NCBI GenBank assembly: GCA_900552715.1
Contig: USAV01000001.1
Coordinates: forward strand, 1 to 58,293
Length of the DNA stretch: 58,293 bases
Direction of reading: 5' to 3'
Source: an uncultured Veillonella sp.
GTDB taxonomy: Bacteria; Bacillota; Negativicutes; Veillonellales; Veillonellaceae
The translations under genes were made by a program, and so were the position numbers. Positions within the stretch are counted from its first letter, which is position 1. Each line of letters begins with the position of its first letter. The notes beneath the pieces are model-generated. The model did no database searches and was not told the DNA's origin. It saw only the letters and a program-made list of their open reading frames with translations. Shown here in pieces: positions 18,150-27,052 of the stretch.

Positions 18150-18680
18150 ATGAATAAACGTATTAAATCTTTAGTATTAGGTGCATCTTTAGTAGCTTCC
18201 ATGGCTATTTTAGGTGGTTGTGGTTCTAATAATGTTGGTTACGTTGATAGCGTGAAAGTAGCAAATAGTACTGAAAAAGGTATTGAAATTACTAAAGAAA
18301 TTAACGCTAAAAAAGCTGAGCTAGATGCTAAAATCGCCGCTGCTGATGAAGCATCTAAACAAAATGTATTTAACCAAGCTAATCAAGAATTAAATGCCTT
18401 TGCAAATGCAAAAGCTCAAGAATATCGTCAATATCAAGAACAAAAAGTTGGTGAACTTGTAAAAGAGAAAAAACTTGATGTAGTTATTGAAAAAGGTGCT
18501 GTTGTAGGTGGCGGTTCTGATGTAACTGACGACTTGATCGCTAAAATGGGTAAAGCTTCTGATGACCAAATTAAGGAAGCTGAAAATGCAGCTAAAGCGC
18601 AAGAACAACAAGATTCGCAACAAAATGCTCAACAATCTGGTCAAGCTACAGCAGTTAATACTGAAGAAAGTGCACAATAA
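18150..18680 (+). CDS. OmpH/Skp-family lipoprotein, third of three
   Basis: 176 residues with a lipoprotein signal peptide: lipobox LGGC with Cys24, followed by Gly-Ser. The mature protein has GYVDSVKVANSTEKG, a charged helix (about 50-105), the closing strand KKLDVVIEKGAVVGGGSDVTDDLI, and a Gln/Ala-rich tail. Unlike soluble Skp, it should be lipid-anchored. AAGGAG precedes the ATG. Downstream lies lpxD 31 nt away, in the same order (bamA-ompH-lpxD) seen in many Gram-negative bacteria. Confidence 0.82.
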   Translation: MNKRIKSLVLGASLVASMAILGGCGSNNVGYVDSVKVANSTEKGIEITKEINAKKAELDAKIAAADEASKQNVFNQANQELNAFANAKAQEYRQYQEQKVGELVKEKKLDVVIEKGAVVGGGSDVTDDLIAKMGKASDDQIKEAENAAKAQEQQDSQQNAQQSGQATAVNTEESAQ

Positions 18681-18711
18681 TTAAGAATTATCACAGGGGG
18701 AGGAGTTTACC

Positions 18712-19743
18712 TTGGAAAAAACTTTACAGGAACTCGCAACATTAGTAGGCGGTCGTGTTGTAGGTGATGGCTCTATTGTTATTACTGAAACACGTAGCTT
18801 TGAACAAGCAGTAAAACAATCCATAACTTTTGCAGTAGGTGAATATGTTGAACATATTGCGTTATGCCAAGCGGGTGCTGTGATCGTTGAATCTGAAGTG
18901 AAAGATGCACCGATGGCACAAATCGTAGTCGATAATGCAAAAGCAGCATTTGCACAAGTATTAGAACTCTTCCATCCACCTGTTGTTGTTCCTAGAGAAG
19001 TGCATAGCACAGCTATTATTGGTAACAATGTAACAATTGGCAAAAATGTTGCTATTGGTGCCTATTGTGTTATTAATGATAATGCAGTCATTGGTGATGA
19101 TGTAACAATTCGTCCATATGTTTATATTGGGCACAATGTGCGTATTGGTGAAGGTTCTGATATTTACGCTGGCGCTATTGTTCATGAAAATTGTATTTTA
19201 GGCAAACGCGTTGTATTACGTGCTAAAGCAGTAATTGGTGGTGAAGGCTTCGGTTTTGCTACAGAAAATGGTGTACATACACATATACCACAAGTTGGTA
19301 ATGTTATTCTTGAAGATGATGTTGAAGTTGGTTCTTGTACAACTATCGACAATGCTACAATGGGCTCTACTTTAGTACGTCGTGGTACGAAGATTGACAA
19401 TCTTGTTCATCTTGGTCACAATGTTGAGATTGGTGAAGATTGCTTCCTAATCGCTCAGGTTGGTATTGCCGGAAGTACTAAATGTGGTAATCATGTTATC
19501 TTTGCTGGACAAACTGGTTGTACTGGTCATATTACGATTGGTGATAATGTACAATTTGCTGGTAAAACTGGTATTACAGGTAATGTACCATCCAACTCTA
19601 TTATGGCAGGCTATCCAATGAGACCTCATAAAGAATGGTTAAAATTGGCTGCTTATGAAAATCGTTTGCCAGATATGGTGAAAACTGTAAAACAATTACA
19701 AAAAGAAATTGACGCTTTGAAAGCACAGCTTAAGGAGAGCTAA
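18712..19743 (+). CDS. lpxD: UDP-3-O-acylglucosamine N-acyltransferase
   Basis: Third step of lipid A synthesis: adds the N-linked acyl chain from acyl-ACP to UDP-3-O-acylglucosamine. 343 residues, family length. An N-terminal uridine-binding domain (1-100) is followed by a left-handed beta-helix of hexapeptide repeats (about 100-300; IGNNVTIGKNVAIGAYCVI) and a helical tail. The likely catalytic His is at about residue 236 (VHLGHNVEIGEDC). Starts at TTG with GGGGGAGG about 9 nt upstream. Six bases separate it from the following acyltransferase. Confidence 0.96.
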   Translation: MEKTLQELATLVGGRVVGDGSIVITETRSFEQAVKQSITFAVGEYVEHIALCQAGAVIVESEVKDAPMAQIVVDNAKAAFAQVLELFHPPVVVPREVHSTAIIGNNVTIGKNVAIGAYCVINDNAVIGDDVTIRPYVYIGHNVRIGEGSDIYAGAIVHENCILGKRVVLRAKAVIGGEGFGFATENGVHTHIPQVGNVILEDDVEVGSCTTIDNATMGSTLVRRGTKIDNLVHLGHNVEIGEDCFLIAQVGIAGSTKCGNHVIFAGQTGCTGHITIGDNVQFAGKTGITGNVPSNSIMAGYPMRPHKEWLKLAAYENRLPDMVKTVKQLQKEIDALKAQLKES

Positions 19744-19749
19744 TAATCC

Positions 19750-20652
19750 ATGTATAGGTTTATGAAAATCTTTAGTGCCTTTATTTGCTTATTACCTAAA
19801 GGTTTGCAATATGCTATTGGTACATTGCTTGGTGAAATTGCGTGGCTAGCGGTGCCGCCTAAACGCAAGCGCCTAGCAATCGGCCAAATTCTATTCTGTA
19901 ATATTACAGATGATCCAAAAGAAGCTCGACGTATTGCGAAAGCTAGTACTACACGCTTTGGTCGCATGATTATTGATGTATTACGCTATCCAGAGATTAA
20001 GGATGGCGCATACAAAGATATGGTGGAGTTTATTAATCGAGAGTACTTAGATGATGCCTTGGAAAATGGTCGAGGTGCAATCTTAGCCGCTGTTCACAGT
20101 GGTAACTGGGAACTCCTTGGCGGTGTTCTTGCTTCGGAAGGGTATCCGTTGATTTCTGTGGCAATGAAACAGAATGGTGATGCGGACAAGTTTATCAATG
20201 AATATCGTCGTATCATGCACCAACATGTAACCTATAAAACTGGTGTGCGAGAAATGATCAATGAACTTAAAAAAGGTGCTTTTTTAGGCCTTATCATGGA
20301 TCAGGATCCTGGCGATGATGGTGTACTTGTTCCCTTCTTTGGTTATGAAACTTTGACGGCTGCAGGTCCGGCTGTATTAGCTCGTATGCAAGATGTACCA
20401 ATCATTTTTGTGACTATACATTATAGTCCGTTTTCTGAAAAATATGAGATTGAGGTACATCCGCCAATTTATGTGGAACGTACAGATGATAAAAAGCGTG
20501 ATATAGCGGTTACCACAACTCTTTTAAATGAGTTTATTGAGGATTATATTCGTCGATATCCTGAAGATTGGTTCTGGCTTCACAATCGTTGGAAGTGGAC
20601 ACGTCGTTTCTATGGCGAACAAATTGAAACACCTCCAGATGTATTTCACTAG
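19750..20652 (+). CDS. lpxL: LpxL/HtrB-type lipid A late acyltransferase (first copy)
   Basis: Inner-membrane enzyme family that adds secondary acyl chains to Kdo2-lipid A. 300 residues, with an N-terminal hydrophobic segment and the catalytic HX4E motif as HSGNWE (His116-Glu121). Also carries GLIMDQDPGDDGVLVPFFG and WFWLHNRWK, typical of the family. AAGGAG at the lpxD 3' end lies 12 nt before the ATG. Last gene before a strong terminator. A second member lies at 32640. Which acyl position each serves cannot be told from sequence. Confidence 0.88.
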   Translation: MYRFMKIFSAFICLLPKGLQYAIGTLLGEIAWLAVPPKRKRLAIGQILFCNITDDPKEARRIAKASTTRFGRMIIDVLRYPEIKDGAYKDMVEFINREYLDDALENGRGAILAAVHSGNWELLGGVLASEGYPLISVAMKQNGDADKFINEYRRIMHQHVTYKTGVREMINELKKGAFLGLIMDQDPGDDGVLVPFFGYETLTAAGPAVLARMQDVPIIFVTIHYSPFSEKYEIEVHPPIYVERTDDKKRDIAVTTTLLNEFIEDYIRRYPEDWFWLHNRWKWTRRFYGEQIETPPDVFH

Positions 20653-20663
20653 TTAATAAATAT

Positions 20664-20746
20664 AAAGAGATTTTACATGCCTACTTATGTAGTATTGATT
20701 TAAATACCGCATAAATTAAGTATCGTAAAGTCTCTTTTATTTTTTA
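20664..20746 (+). terminator. Rho-independent terminator of the bamA-lpxL unit
   Basis: Arms 20664-20676 and 20725-20737 pair over 13 positions with one G-U wobble, followed by TTATTTTTT. The large loop holds a small inner hairpin. Confidence 0.82.
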
Positions 20747-20836
20747 TGGTGTATAATACAGTATTTATAATTAAATTTATATAAATTTAATTATGTGAAA
20801 AATGCTTTCAAAATCACTGAATATATGGTAAATTTC

Positions 20837-20865
20837 TTGTATCACCTATGCAAATAGGGTATAAT
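20837..20865 (+). promoter_or_regulatory. Sigma-A-type promoter of the lpxC operon
   Basis: TTGTAT at 20837-20842, 17-nt spacer, perfect TATAAT at 20860-20865; 50 nt before the lpxC ATG. Confidence 0.78.
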
Positions 20866-20915
20866 ACATATTGGTGTATAGTAAACGTGAATTCAGATTA
20901 TGAAAGGACTTTCTT

Positions 20916-21755
20916 ATGAGTAAGCCACAACAAACAATTAAACAGGCTGTTTCATATCAAGGGATTGGCCTTCATAGCGGTGAACCAGTAAATATGGTTT
21001 TTAAACCTGCACCTGAAAATACAGGAATTGTGTTTGTCCGCACGGACATTGAAGGTCATCCTTCTGTGCGAGCACACATTGATAATGTGACGAACACTAT
21101 GCGCGCTACTACATTGGAAAATGGTGAAGCGAAGGTTTTCACTGTAGAACATGTGATGGCTGCGTTCAGTGCTATGAATATTGATAACTGTTATATCGAG
21201 ATGGATTCTCCTGAACCTCCTGTAGGTGATGGCAGTAGTGCAGTTTTTATAGGTCTCATAGAAGAGGCAGGCATTCAAGAACAAACAGCGCCACGTCAAG
21301 TATATAAAGTGACACGTTCTCACGCTATATATGATGGTGATCGTTTTGTAGTTATTTTGCCATATGATGGCTATCGCATTACATTTACATCGATTAACAG
21401 CCATCCGTTACTTGGTACGCAACATTGTGATTTTGAAGTTTCGCCAGAATACTTTAAAGAACACATCAGTGCTGCTAGAACTATCGGATTTATGAAGGAA
21501 TTAGAACAATTACAGGCTATGGGCCTTGCAAAAGGTGGTAACCTTGATAATGCTTTAGTTTATGATGATGAGAAGTGTTTGTCTGTACCTCGCTTTGACG
21601 ACGAATTAGTTCGTCACAAAGCATTAGATGTAATGGGCGACTTATTCTTATTGGGACCAATTGAAGGTCATGTAATTGCTTTAAAATCGAGTCATGAATT
21701 AAATTCAAGATTGGCTCGCAGTATAATGGAAGAAATAAGGGAGACACAGCCATGA
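20916..21755 (+). CDS. lpxC: UDP-3-O-acyl-N-acetylglucosamine deacetylase
   Basis: Zinc enzyme for the committed step of lipid A synthesis. 279 residues. Zinc ligands are visible: His79 in TVEHVMAAF, then His234 and Asp238 in HKALDVMGD. The general catalytic His is probably His260 (SSHELN), and Glu78 is the base next to His79. AAAGGAC precedes the ATG. Ends in an ATGA overlap with fabZ. It has its own promoter and is bounded by terminators, so it can be tuned apart from the other lpx genes. Confidence 0.97.
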   Translation: MSKPQQTIKQAVSYQGIGLHSGEPVNMVFKPAPENTGIVFVRTDIEGHPSVRAHIDNVTNTMRATTLENGEAKVFTVEHVMAAFSAMNIDNCYIEMDSPEPPVGDGSSAVFIGLIEEAGIQEQTAPRQVYKVTRSHAIYDGDRFVVILPYDGYRITFTSINSHPLLGTQHCDFEVSPEYFKEHISAARTIGFMKELEQLQAMGLAKGGNLDNALVYDDEKCLSVPRFDDELVRHKALDVMGDLFLLGPIEGHVIALKSSHELNSRLARSIMEEIRETQP

Positions 21756-22177
21756 TTCTTAATCACGAAGACATTTTAGAAATTTTACCTCATCGTTATC
21801 CTATGCTTTTGGTAGATCGCATCGTTGAGTTAGAACCAATGAAACGTGCTGTGGGCATTAAAAATGCTACATTCAACGAATTGTTCTTCCAAGGACACTT
21901 CCCAGGTAATCCAGTAATGCCAGGTGTACTATTGACTGAGGCTATTGCTCAAGTTGGTGGTATTGCATTACTATATCCTGAAGAAAATCGCGGTCTTACA
22001 CCTATGTTTACAGGTATTGATAAAGTACGTTTCCGTCACCCTGTAAAACCTGGTGACCAAGTGCGCATGGAAGTGGATATTGTTAAAATCAAAGGTAAAA
22101 TGGGTAAGGTTGAAGGCCGTGCCTATGTTGGCGACAAATTGTGCGCTAGCGGTGAATACATGTTTGCCCTTGTATAA
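21752..22177 (+). CDS. fabZ: 3-hydroxyacyl-ACP dehydratase
   Basis: Hotdog-fold dehydratase of fatty acid elongation; it competes with lpxA/lpxD for hydroxyacyl-ACP. 141 residues, full length. Motifs: LPHRYPMLLVDRI, GHFPGNPVMPGVL with catalytic His49, and Glu63 in LTEA. Starts inside the last codons of lpxC (4-nt overlap), so translation is probably coupled. Confidence 0.97.
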   Translation: MILNHEDILEILPHRYPMLLVDRIVELEPMKRAVGIKNATFNELFFQGHFPGNPVMPGVLLTEAIAQVGGIALLYPEENRGLTPMFTGIDKVRFRHPVKPGDQVRMEVDIVKIKGKMGKVEGRAYVGDKLCASGEYMFALV

Positions 22178-22196
22178 TGATTGAGGAGTGATTGTA

Positions 22197-23009
22197 GTGA
22201 TAGTTGTAGGCATGGAAAATGCAGAATCCAACATCCATAGTACAGCCATAGTCCATCCAAATGCTAAATTGGGCAAAGATGTAATCGTAGGTCCTGGCGC
22301 TGTAATCGGCGAACACGTCGAGATTGGCGATGGCACACAAATCGGTGCACATGTTGTAATTGGTGGTTGGACAACCATTGGTAAGCGTTGCGAGATTTAT
22401 CCTAACGCATCTATTGGGTTGGAACCGCAAGATTTAAAATTTAAAGGCGAAAAAAGCTATTGTAATATTGGCGATGAAACGGTTATCCGTGAATTCGTAA
22501 CTATTAGCCGCGCTACTGGAGAAGGTGAAGAAACACGTGTGGGCAATAATTGCTTGCTTCAAGCATGTACACATGTGGCTCATAACTGTATCGTTGGCAA
22601 TAATGTAATTATGAGTAACTGTGCAGGTCTTGCTGGTCACGCTATCGTTGAAGATCGCGTAGTTATTGGTGGCCTTGCAGGTATCCATCAGTTTGTTAAA
22701 ATTGGTCGTAATGCAATGGTTGGCGGTATGGCAAAGGTGGTTCAAGATATTCCACCATATGTCATTGCTGATGGTCAACCAGCGCGTGTTATTGGCCTTA
22801 ACTCTGTTGGTTTGTCTCGTGCGGGCATTTCAGAAGAGGTACGCCGAGATTTAAAACAAGCATTCCGTATTATTTATCGTTCTGGCTTTAGTTTATCTAA
22901 GGCTATTGAAGAAATGGAAATGCAACTTGATTCTTCTGTAGAAATTGAAAATTTATTACGCTTCTTACGCAATGCCGATCGTGGTATTATGCGTACACGT
23001 CGCGACTAA
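22197..23009 (+). CDS. lpxA: UDP-N-acetylglucosamine O-acyltransferase
   Basis: First lipid A enzyme: transfers a hydroxyacyl chain to UDP-GlcNAc. 270 residues from the chosen start. Left-handed beta-helix repeats run over about residues 15-190, with the catalytic His region HVAHNCIVGNNVIMSN and the conserved GLAGIHQFVKIGRNAMVGG; the C-terminus is helical. I chose GTG at 22197 because GAGGAG ends 8 nt before it. GTG at 22188 overlaps that Shine-Dalgarno, and ATG at 22212 is 23 nt away. Followed directly by a terminator, so the unit is lpxC-fabZ-lpxA. Confidence 0.95.
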   Translation: MIVVGMENAESNIHSTAIVHPNAKLGKDVIVGPGAVIGEHVEIGDGTQIGAHVVIGGWTTIGKRCEIYPNASIGLEPQDLKFKGEKSYCNIGDETVIREFVTISRATGEGEETRVGNNCLLQACTHVAHNCIVGNNVIMSNCAGLAGHAIVEDRVVIGGLAGIHQFVKIGRNAMVGGMAKVVQDIPPYVIADGQPARVIGLNSVGLSRAGISEEVRRDLKQAFRIIYRSGFSLSKAIEEMEMQLDSSVEIENLLRFLRNADRGIMRTRRD

Positions 23010-23012
23010 TTC

Positions 23013-23044
23013 AAAAGACCTCGTATAATGTACGAGGTCTTTTT
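23013..23044 (+). terminator. Rho-independent terminator after lpxA
   Basis: Thirteen-base-pair stem 23013-23025/23031-23043, five-base loop, T run to 23044. Confidence 0.93.
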
Positions 23045-23348
23045 ATGTACTTTATAAATATCATGCTTTCAATGGGATATGAAATCTATAACATTAGGTC
23101 ATACATATAAAATATTTTGATAAAATATTTGAAGTTTTTTTACGTTCATAAGACGTAAAAAGAGGAATGAAAAAATTCTACTAAAATGTTGAAGAAATAG
23201 GCATAAAACATGGTATTTTAATGGTAAAAAGTGCCTATTTATAGTACAATATATTGTATATGATTATGTCTTTTTTGAGGCATTAAGTATTGTAAATTTG
23301 TAATCACTCATTGATATATAGGCCGTAGGTCATCTAGGAGGTATAGTC
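23045..23348 (+). promoter_or_regulatory. AT-rich upstream region of the lpxI-lpt operon
   Basis: No gene is seen in this gap. A likely -10 is TACAAT at 23245-23250 with a weak -35 (TGGTAA at 23222-23227, 17-nt spacer). A perfect 12-nt palindrome, ACAATATATTGT (23246-23257), overlaps that -10 and could be an operator. A 9-bp inverted repeat (TTTTTACGT...ACGTAAAAA) lies near 23136-23161. Promoter assignment is weak. Confidence 0.4.
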
Positions 23349-24185
23349 TTGGCAAAGGTAGGATTGATTGCAGGCATTGGTGTTTTGCCTGTAGAATTCA
23401 TGCGCGCTGCTCATGTATTAGGTCATGAGGTAGTGGTTATCGGTGTAGTTCCAGATGTAGACCCGGCTTTAAAGGCTGAGGCTGATGCCTTCTATGATAT
23501 TGGTGTTGCCAAATTAGGTAAGATTTTTAAAACCTTGAAAAAAGAAGGCGTTGAAGAATTAACTATGTTAGGTAAAGTGACTAAGGAAATTCTCTTCAAA
23601 GGTCTTACATTCCCTGATTTAAAAACATTAGGTGTTCTTAAACGCCTTAAAAATCGTAAAGATGATACGATCATGCTCGCTATCGTAGATGAAATCGAAC
23701 GAGAAGGGTTTAAAGTGTTAGATCAAACTGTATACCTTAAACCATTTATGCCAAAGGTGGGGGTGCTTTCAAAAACACAGCCTACTGATGAACAATGGGC
23801 AGATATTTGCTTTGGCTTTGAACTAGCTAAGCAAATGGGTGGACTTGATATTGGTCAAACAGTAGTTGTAAAACATAAAGCGGCTATGGCTATTGAAGCT
23901 ATTGAGGGCACTGATAAGTGTATTTTGCGTGGCGGTGAATTAGGCCGTGGCGATGCGGTTGTCGTTAAAACGGAAAAGCCAAATCAAGATGTTCGTTTTG
24001 ATGTTCCTGCTGTAGGGATAAAAACATTAATGTCCATGATTGATAGTGGCTGTAAAGTCCTTGCTGTAGAGGCTGAAAAGACTATTTTTGTTCAACAACA
24101 AGATGTACTAGATTTGGCAAACCGTCATGGTATTGTTATCTGTGCTGTTGACCAAGAGTTTGTAGATTCCAGAAAGGATGCATAA
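23349..24185 (+). CDS. lpxI: UDP-2,3-diacylglucosamine pyrophosphatase, LpxI type
   Basis: Makes lipid X by hydrolysing UDP-2,3-diacylglucosamine. 278 residues, matching the LpxI (DUF1009) family: VGLIAGIGVLPVEFMRAAH at the N-terminus and a C-terminal domain with RGGELGRGDAVVVKTEKPNQD-type sequence and DVPAVGIKTL. LpxI attacks a different phosphorus from LpxH and is unrelated to it; neither LpxH nor LpxG is seen here. TTG start with AGGAGG 7 nt upstream. Overlaps lpxB by one base (TAATG). Confidence 0.94.
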   Translation: MAKVGLIAGIGVLPVEFMRAAHVLGHEVVVIGVVPDVDPALKAEADAFYDIGVAKLGKIFKTLKKEGVEELTMLGKVTKEILFKGLTFPDLKTLGVLKRLKNRKDDTIMLAIVDEIEREGFKVLDQTVYLKPFMPKVGVLSKTQPTDEQWADICFGFELAKQMGGLDIGQTVVVKHKAAMAIEAIEGTDKCILRGGELGRGDAVVVKTEKPNQDVRFDVPAVGIKTLMSMIDSGCKVLAVEAEKTIFVQQQDVLDLANRHGIVICAVDQEFVDSRKDA

Positions 24186-25327
24186 TGAAAGTCATGTTTT
24201 CTGCCGGTGAAGCATCCGGTGATACTCATGCAGCCAGTGTTGCTAATGCACTGAAAGAAATAGATCCTTCGGTTGACATGTTTGGCATGGGCGGTACCTT
24301 GATGGAACGCGCTGGTGTTCGCATCGTATATGATATTAAAAATTTAGGCGTTATTGGGATTGTAGAGATTGTAAAATCACTACCGAAATTCTTTAAACTT
24401 CGCACCTACTTAAAACGTGTCATGATGAAGGAAAAACCAGATATTCTAGTTTGTGTAGATTACCCTGGTTTTAATATGAAACTAGCAGCTGTAGCTCATG
24501 AATTGGGAATTCCCGTTCTCTATTACATTGCTCCTACGATTTGGGCATGGCATAGTAGCCGTGGCAATACAATTCGCAAGTATGTCACTAAGGTAGCATC
24601 TATCTTTCCTTTTGAAGCTGAAGCGTATCGTAAATATAAATGCGATGTAGAATTTGTAGGCCATCCACTATTGGATATCGTACATCCTACGATGAGCAAA
24701 GAAGAGGCTGAGGAATATTTTGGAGCTCGTAAAGATGCTAAAAAAGTATTGCTCATGCCAGGTAGCCGTAAGCAAGAGGTGCTATCCTTGCTAGATACGA
24801 TGTTAAAAAGTGGGGAGCAATTGATGGCGAACCATGAGGATATTCAATTCTTCTTGCCTCGCGCACATACCATCGATCGTAGTGAATTAGAAACTTTCAT
24901 CGATGCTCACAAAGTTCCGGTGACGATTACAGAAGATCATACCTATGATTTGATGCAGATTTGTGATGTGTGTCTCGCCGCATCAGGTACAGCTACATTA
25001 GAAACAGCTATGATGGAGTTACCGACTGTTTTATTGTATCGAGTATCTCCAATTACATATGGCATTGGTAAGATGGTCGTCAATGTGACGCATGTAGGTT
25101 TGCCAAACATTGTAGCTGGCAAAGAAGTAATTCCTGAGTTATTACAAGATGCAGTGACACCTGAGGCTATTGTATCCCTTGTGGAACCTCTTCTAACTGA
25201 TGTTGAGCGCAATGAAGCGATGCGTAGCGAATTGCGTGAAGTACATCATAAATTAGGTGAACCAGGTGCTGTAAAGCGTGTAGCAGAACTGGTATATAAC
25301 CTCGGTAAGGAGAAATGTAATGAATAG
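24185..25327 (+). CDS. lpxB: Lipid-A-disaccharide synthase
   Basis: GT-B glycosyltransferase that joins lipid X to UDP-diacylglucosamine. 380 residues, full length. Family motifs: SAGEASGDTHAASV at the N-terminus, DYPGFNMKLA, YYIAPTIWAWHSSRG, GHPLLD, and LMPGSRKQEV. Peripheral at the inner membrane. Overlaps lpxI by one base and msbA by eight. Confidence 0.97.
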   Translation: MKVMFSAGEASGDTHAASVANALKEIDPSVDMFGMGGTLMERAGVRIVYDIKNLGVIGIVEIVKSLPKFFKLRTYLKRVMMKEKPDILVCVDYPGFNMKLAAVAHELGIPVLYYIAPTIWAWHSSRGNTIRKYVTKVASIFPFEAEAYRKYKCDVEFVGHPLLDIVHPTMSKEEAEEYFGARKDAKKVLLMPGSRKQEVLSLLDTMLKSGEQLMANHEDIQFFLPRAHTIDRSELETFIDAHKVPVTITEDHTYDLMQICDVCLAASGTATLETAMMELPTVLLYRVSPITYGIGKMVVNVTHVGLPNIVAGKEVIPELLQDAVTPEAIVSLVEPLLTDVERNEAMRSELREVHHKLGEPGAVKRVAELVYNLGKEKCNE

Positions 25328-27050
25328 TTATTCTAGGCTCTTATATTTTGTAAAGCCTTATTATAAGCGCATGATTTTTGCAGTGTTCTGCATGATCGTC
25401 GCAGCTGCGGCATACTTGGTAGTGCCTTGGCTTATTAAAAATGTAGTAGACCAAGTATTAGATGAAAAGAATATGTTCATGTTGAACCTCATTGTAGGGG
25501 CTATCATTCTTATATTCTTAATTCGTGGTTTCGCTACGTATGGTCAAACCTATAATATGTCTTACATTGGTCAGCGTGTCATCATCGATGTACGGGAGGC
25601 CATCTTTAATCATCTACAAAAATTAAGCTTATCTTATTTTGATCGCCGTAAGACTGGCGTTATCATGAGTAATCTTACCAATGACGTTGCGGCGCTTCAG
25701 TCTGCTGTAGTGGATAACTTAATTTCCTTTATTACGGAATCTGTAACACTGATAGGTTCTCTCGTGTCTATGCTTCTCATTGATTGGAAATTGACACTTG
25801 TTACCTTCATTACGGTTCCTGTAGTGCTTGTGATTATAAATGTATTTGGTAAAAAGCTTCGTGTAGCAGGTCATGATGTACAAGGCCGTGTGGCTGACAT
25901 TACAGCACTTTTACAAGAGGTAATCAGCGCTATTCGAGTAGTGAAATCATTCGCTCGTGAAGATTTTGAACGGAAGCGTTTTGAAGATGAAAATGATCGC
26001 AACTTTAAAGCTGTTATTAAAGCTACTAAGTTGACTAGCTTGTTAAGTCCAATGGTTGAGTTTTCTGCGGCCATTGCAGTAGCAGTCATCCTTTGGTATG
26101 GTGGCTATTCTGTAGTAACAGGGACTATTACAGCAGGTTCTTTGATTGCGTTCTTAATTTATGCAATCAACTTGTCAAACCCAGTTAAACGCTTGAGCCA
26201 AGTGTACGGCAATATTCAAAAAGCATTGGCTGCAGCTGATCGTGTATTTGAAATCTTGGATACTAAAACTGACGTTGTGGAAAAACCTGATGCTATTACG
26301 TTGCCATCTATTAAAGGCAATGTAGAATTTAAAGATGTTTCATTCTCTTATGATGGTGAAAAAACAGCGCTCGAAAACTTTACTTTGTCTGTTAAGGCGG
26401 GTGAAAGCGTAGCTCTTGTTGGTCCATCTGGGGCTGGTAAAACGACTCTAGCAAATTTGTTACCTCGCTTCTACGATGTAACGGGGGGCGCTATCACGAT
26501 TGATGGTTATGACGTAAAAGACGTTACATTTAAATCGTTACGTGAACAAATCGGGCTTGTACCACAAGAAACTGTGTTGTTTAATGCCACAATTAAAGAG
26601 AATATCTTGTATGGTCGATTAGATGCTACTGATGAAGAAGTATATGAAGCTGCTAAGGCTGCTAATGTTCTAGAATTCGTAGAAAAGATGCCTGATGGTC
26701 TCGACACAGTAGTGGGCGAGCGAGGAAGCTCCTTATCTGGCGGCCAACGTCAACGTGTGGCTATCGCACGTGCTATTTTGAAAGACCCTCGTATTCTAAT
26801 TCTAGATGAAGCGACATCTGCATTAGATACAGAGAGTGAAAAGCTTGTACAAGAGGCGTTAGATCGTCTTATGAAAGGGCGTACTGCATTTGTTATTGCC
26901 CATCGATTGAGCACAGTTCAAAATGCTCATCAAATTGTTGTACTTAATCAAGGCCACTTGGTAGAGCAGGGGACTCACCAAGAGCTATTAGCTGTTGATG
27001 GCGGATTGTACAATCATCTCTATTCCGTTCAATTCTCCAACAAAGGATAA
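25320..27050 (+). CDS. msbA: Lipid A flippase, ABC transporter
   Basis: Half-size ABC exporter of 576 residues with about six membrane helices (1-310) followed by one ATPase domain. Walker A GPSGAGKT at 368-375, signature LSGGQ from 472, Walker B ILILDEATSALD, H-loop IAHRLS. In this position, between lpxB and waaA, it most likely flips lipid A across the inner membrane; sequence alone cannot exclude a drug-exporter role. Begins inside the end of lpxB. Confidence 0.92.
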   Translation: MNSYSRLLYFVKPYYKRMIFAVFCMIVAAAAYLVVPWLIKNVVDQVLDEKNMFMLNLIVGAIILIFLIRGFATYGQTYNMSYIGQRVIIDVREAIFNHLQKLSLSYFDRRKTGVIMSNLTNDVAALQSAVVDNLISFITESVTLIGSLVSMLLIDWKLTLVTFITVPVVLVIINVFGKKLRVAGHDVQGRVADITALLQEVISAIRVVKSFAREDFERKRFEDENDRNFKAVIKATKLTSLLSPMVEFSAAIAVAVILWYGGYSVVTGTITAGSLIAFLIYAINLSNPVKRLSQVYGNIQKALAAADRVFEILDTKTDVVEKPDAITLPSIKGNVEFKDVSFSYDGEKTALENFTLSVKAGESVALVGPSGAGKTTLANLLPRFYDVTGGAITIDGYDVKDVTFKSLREQIGLVPQETVLFNATIKENILYGRLDATDEEVYEAAKAANVLEFVEKMPDGLDTVVGERGSSLSGGQRQRVAIARAILKDPRILILDEATSALDTESEKLVQEALDRLMKGRTAFVIAHRLSTVQNAHQIVVLNQGHLVEQGTHQELLAVDGGLYNHLYSVQFSNKG

Positions 27051-27052
27051 TC

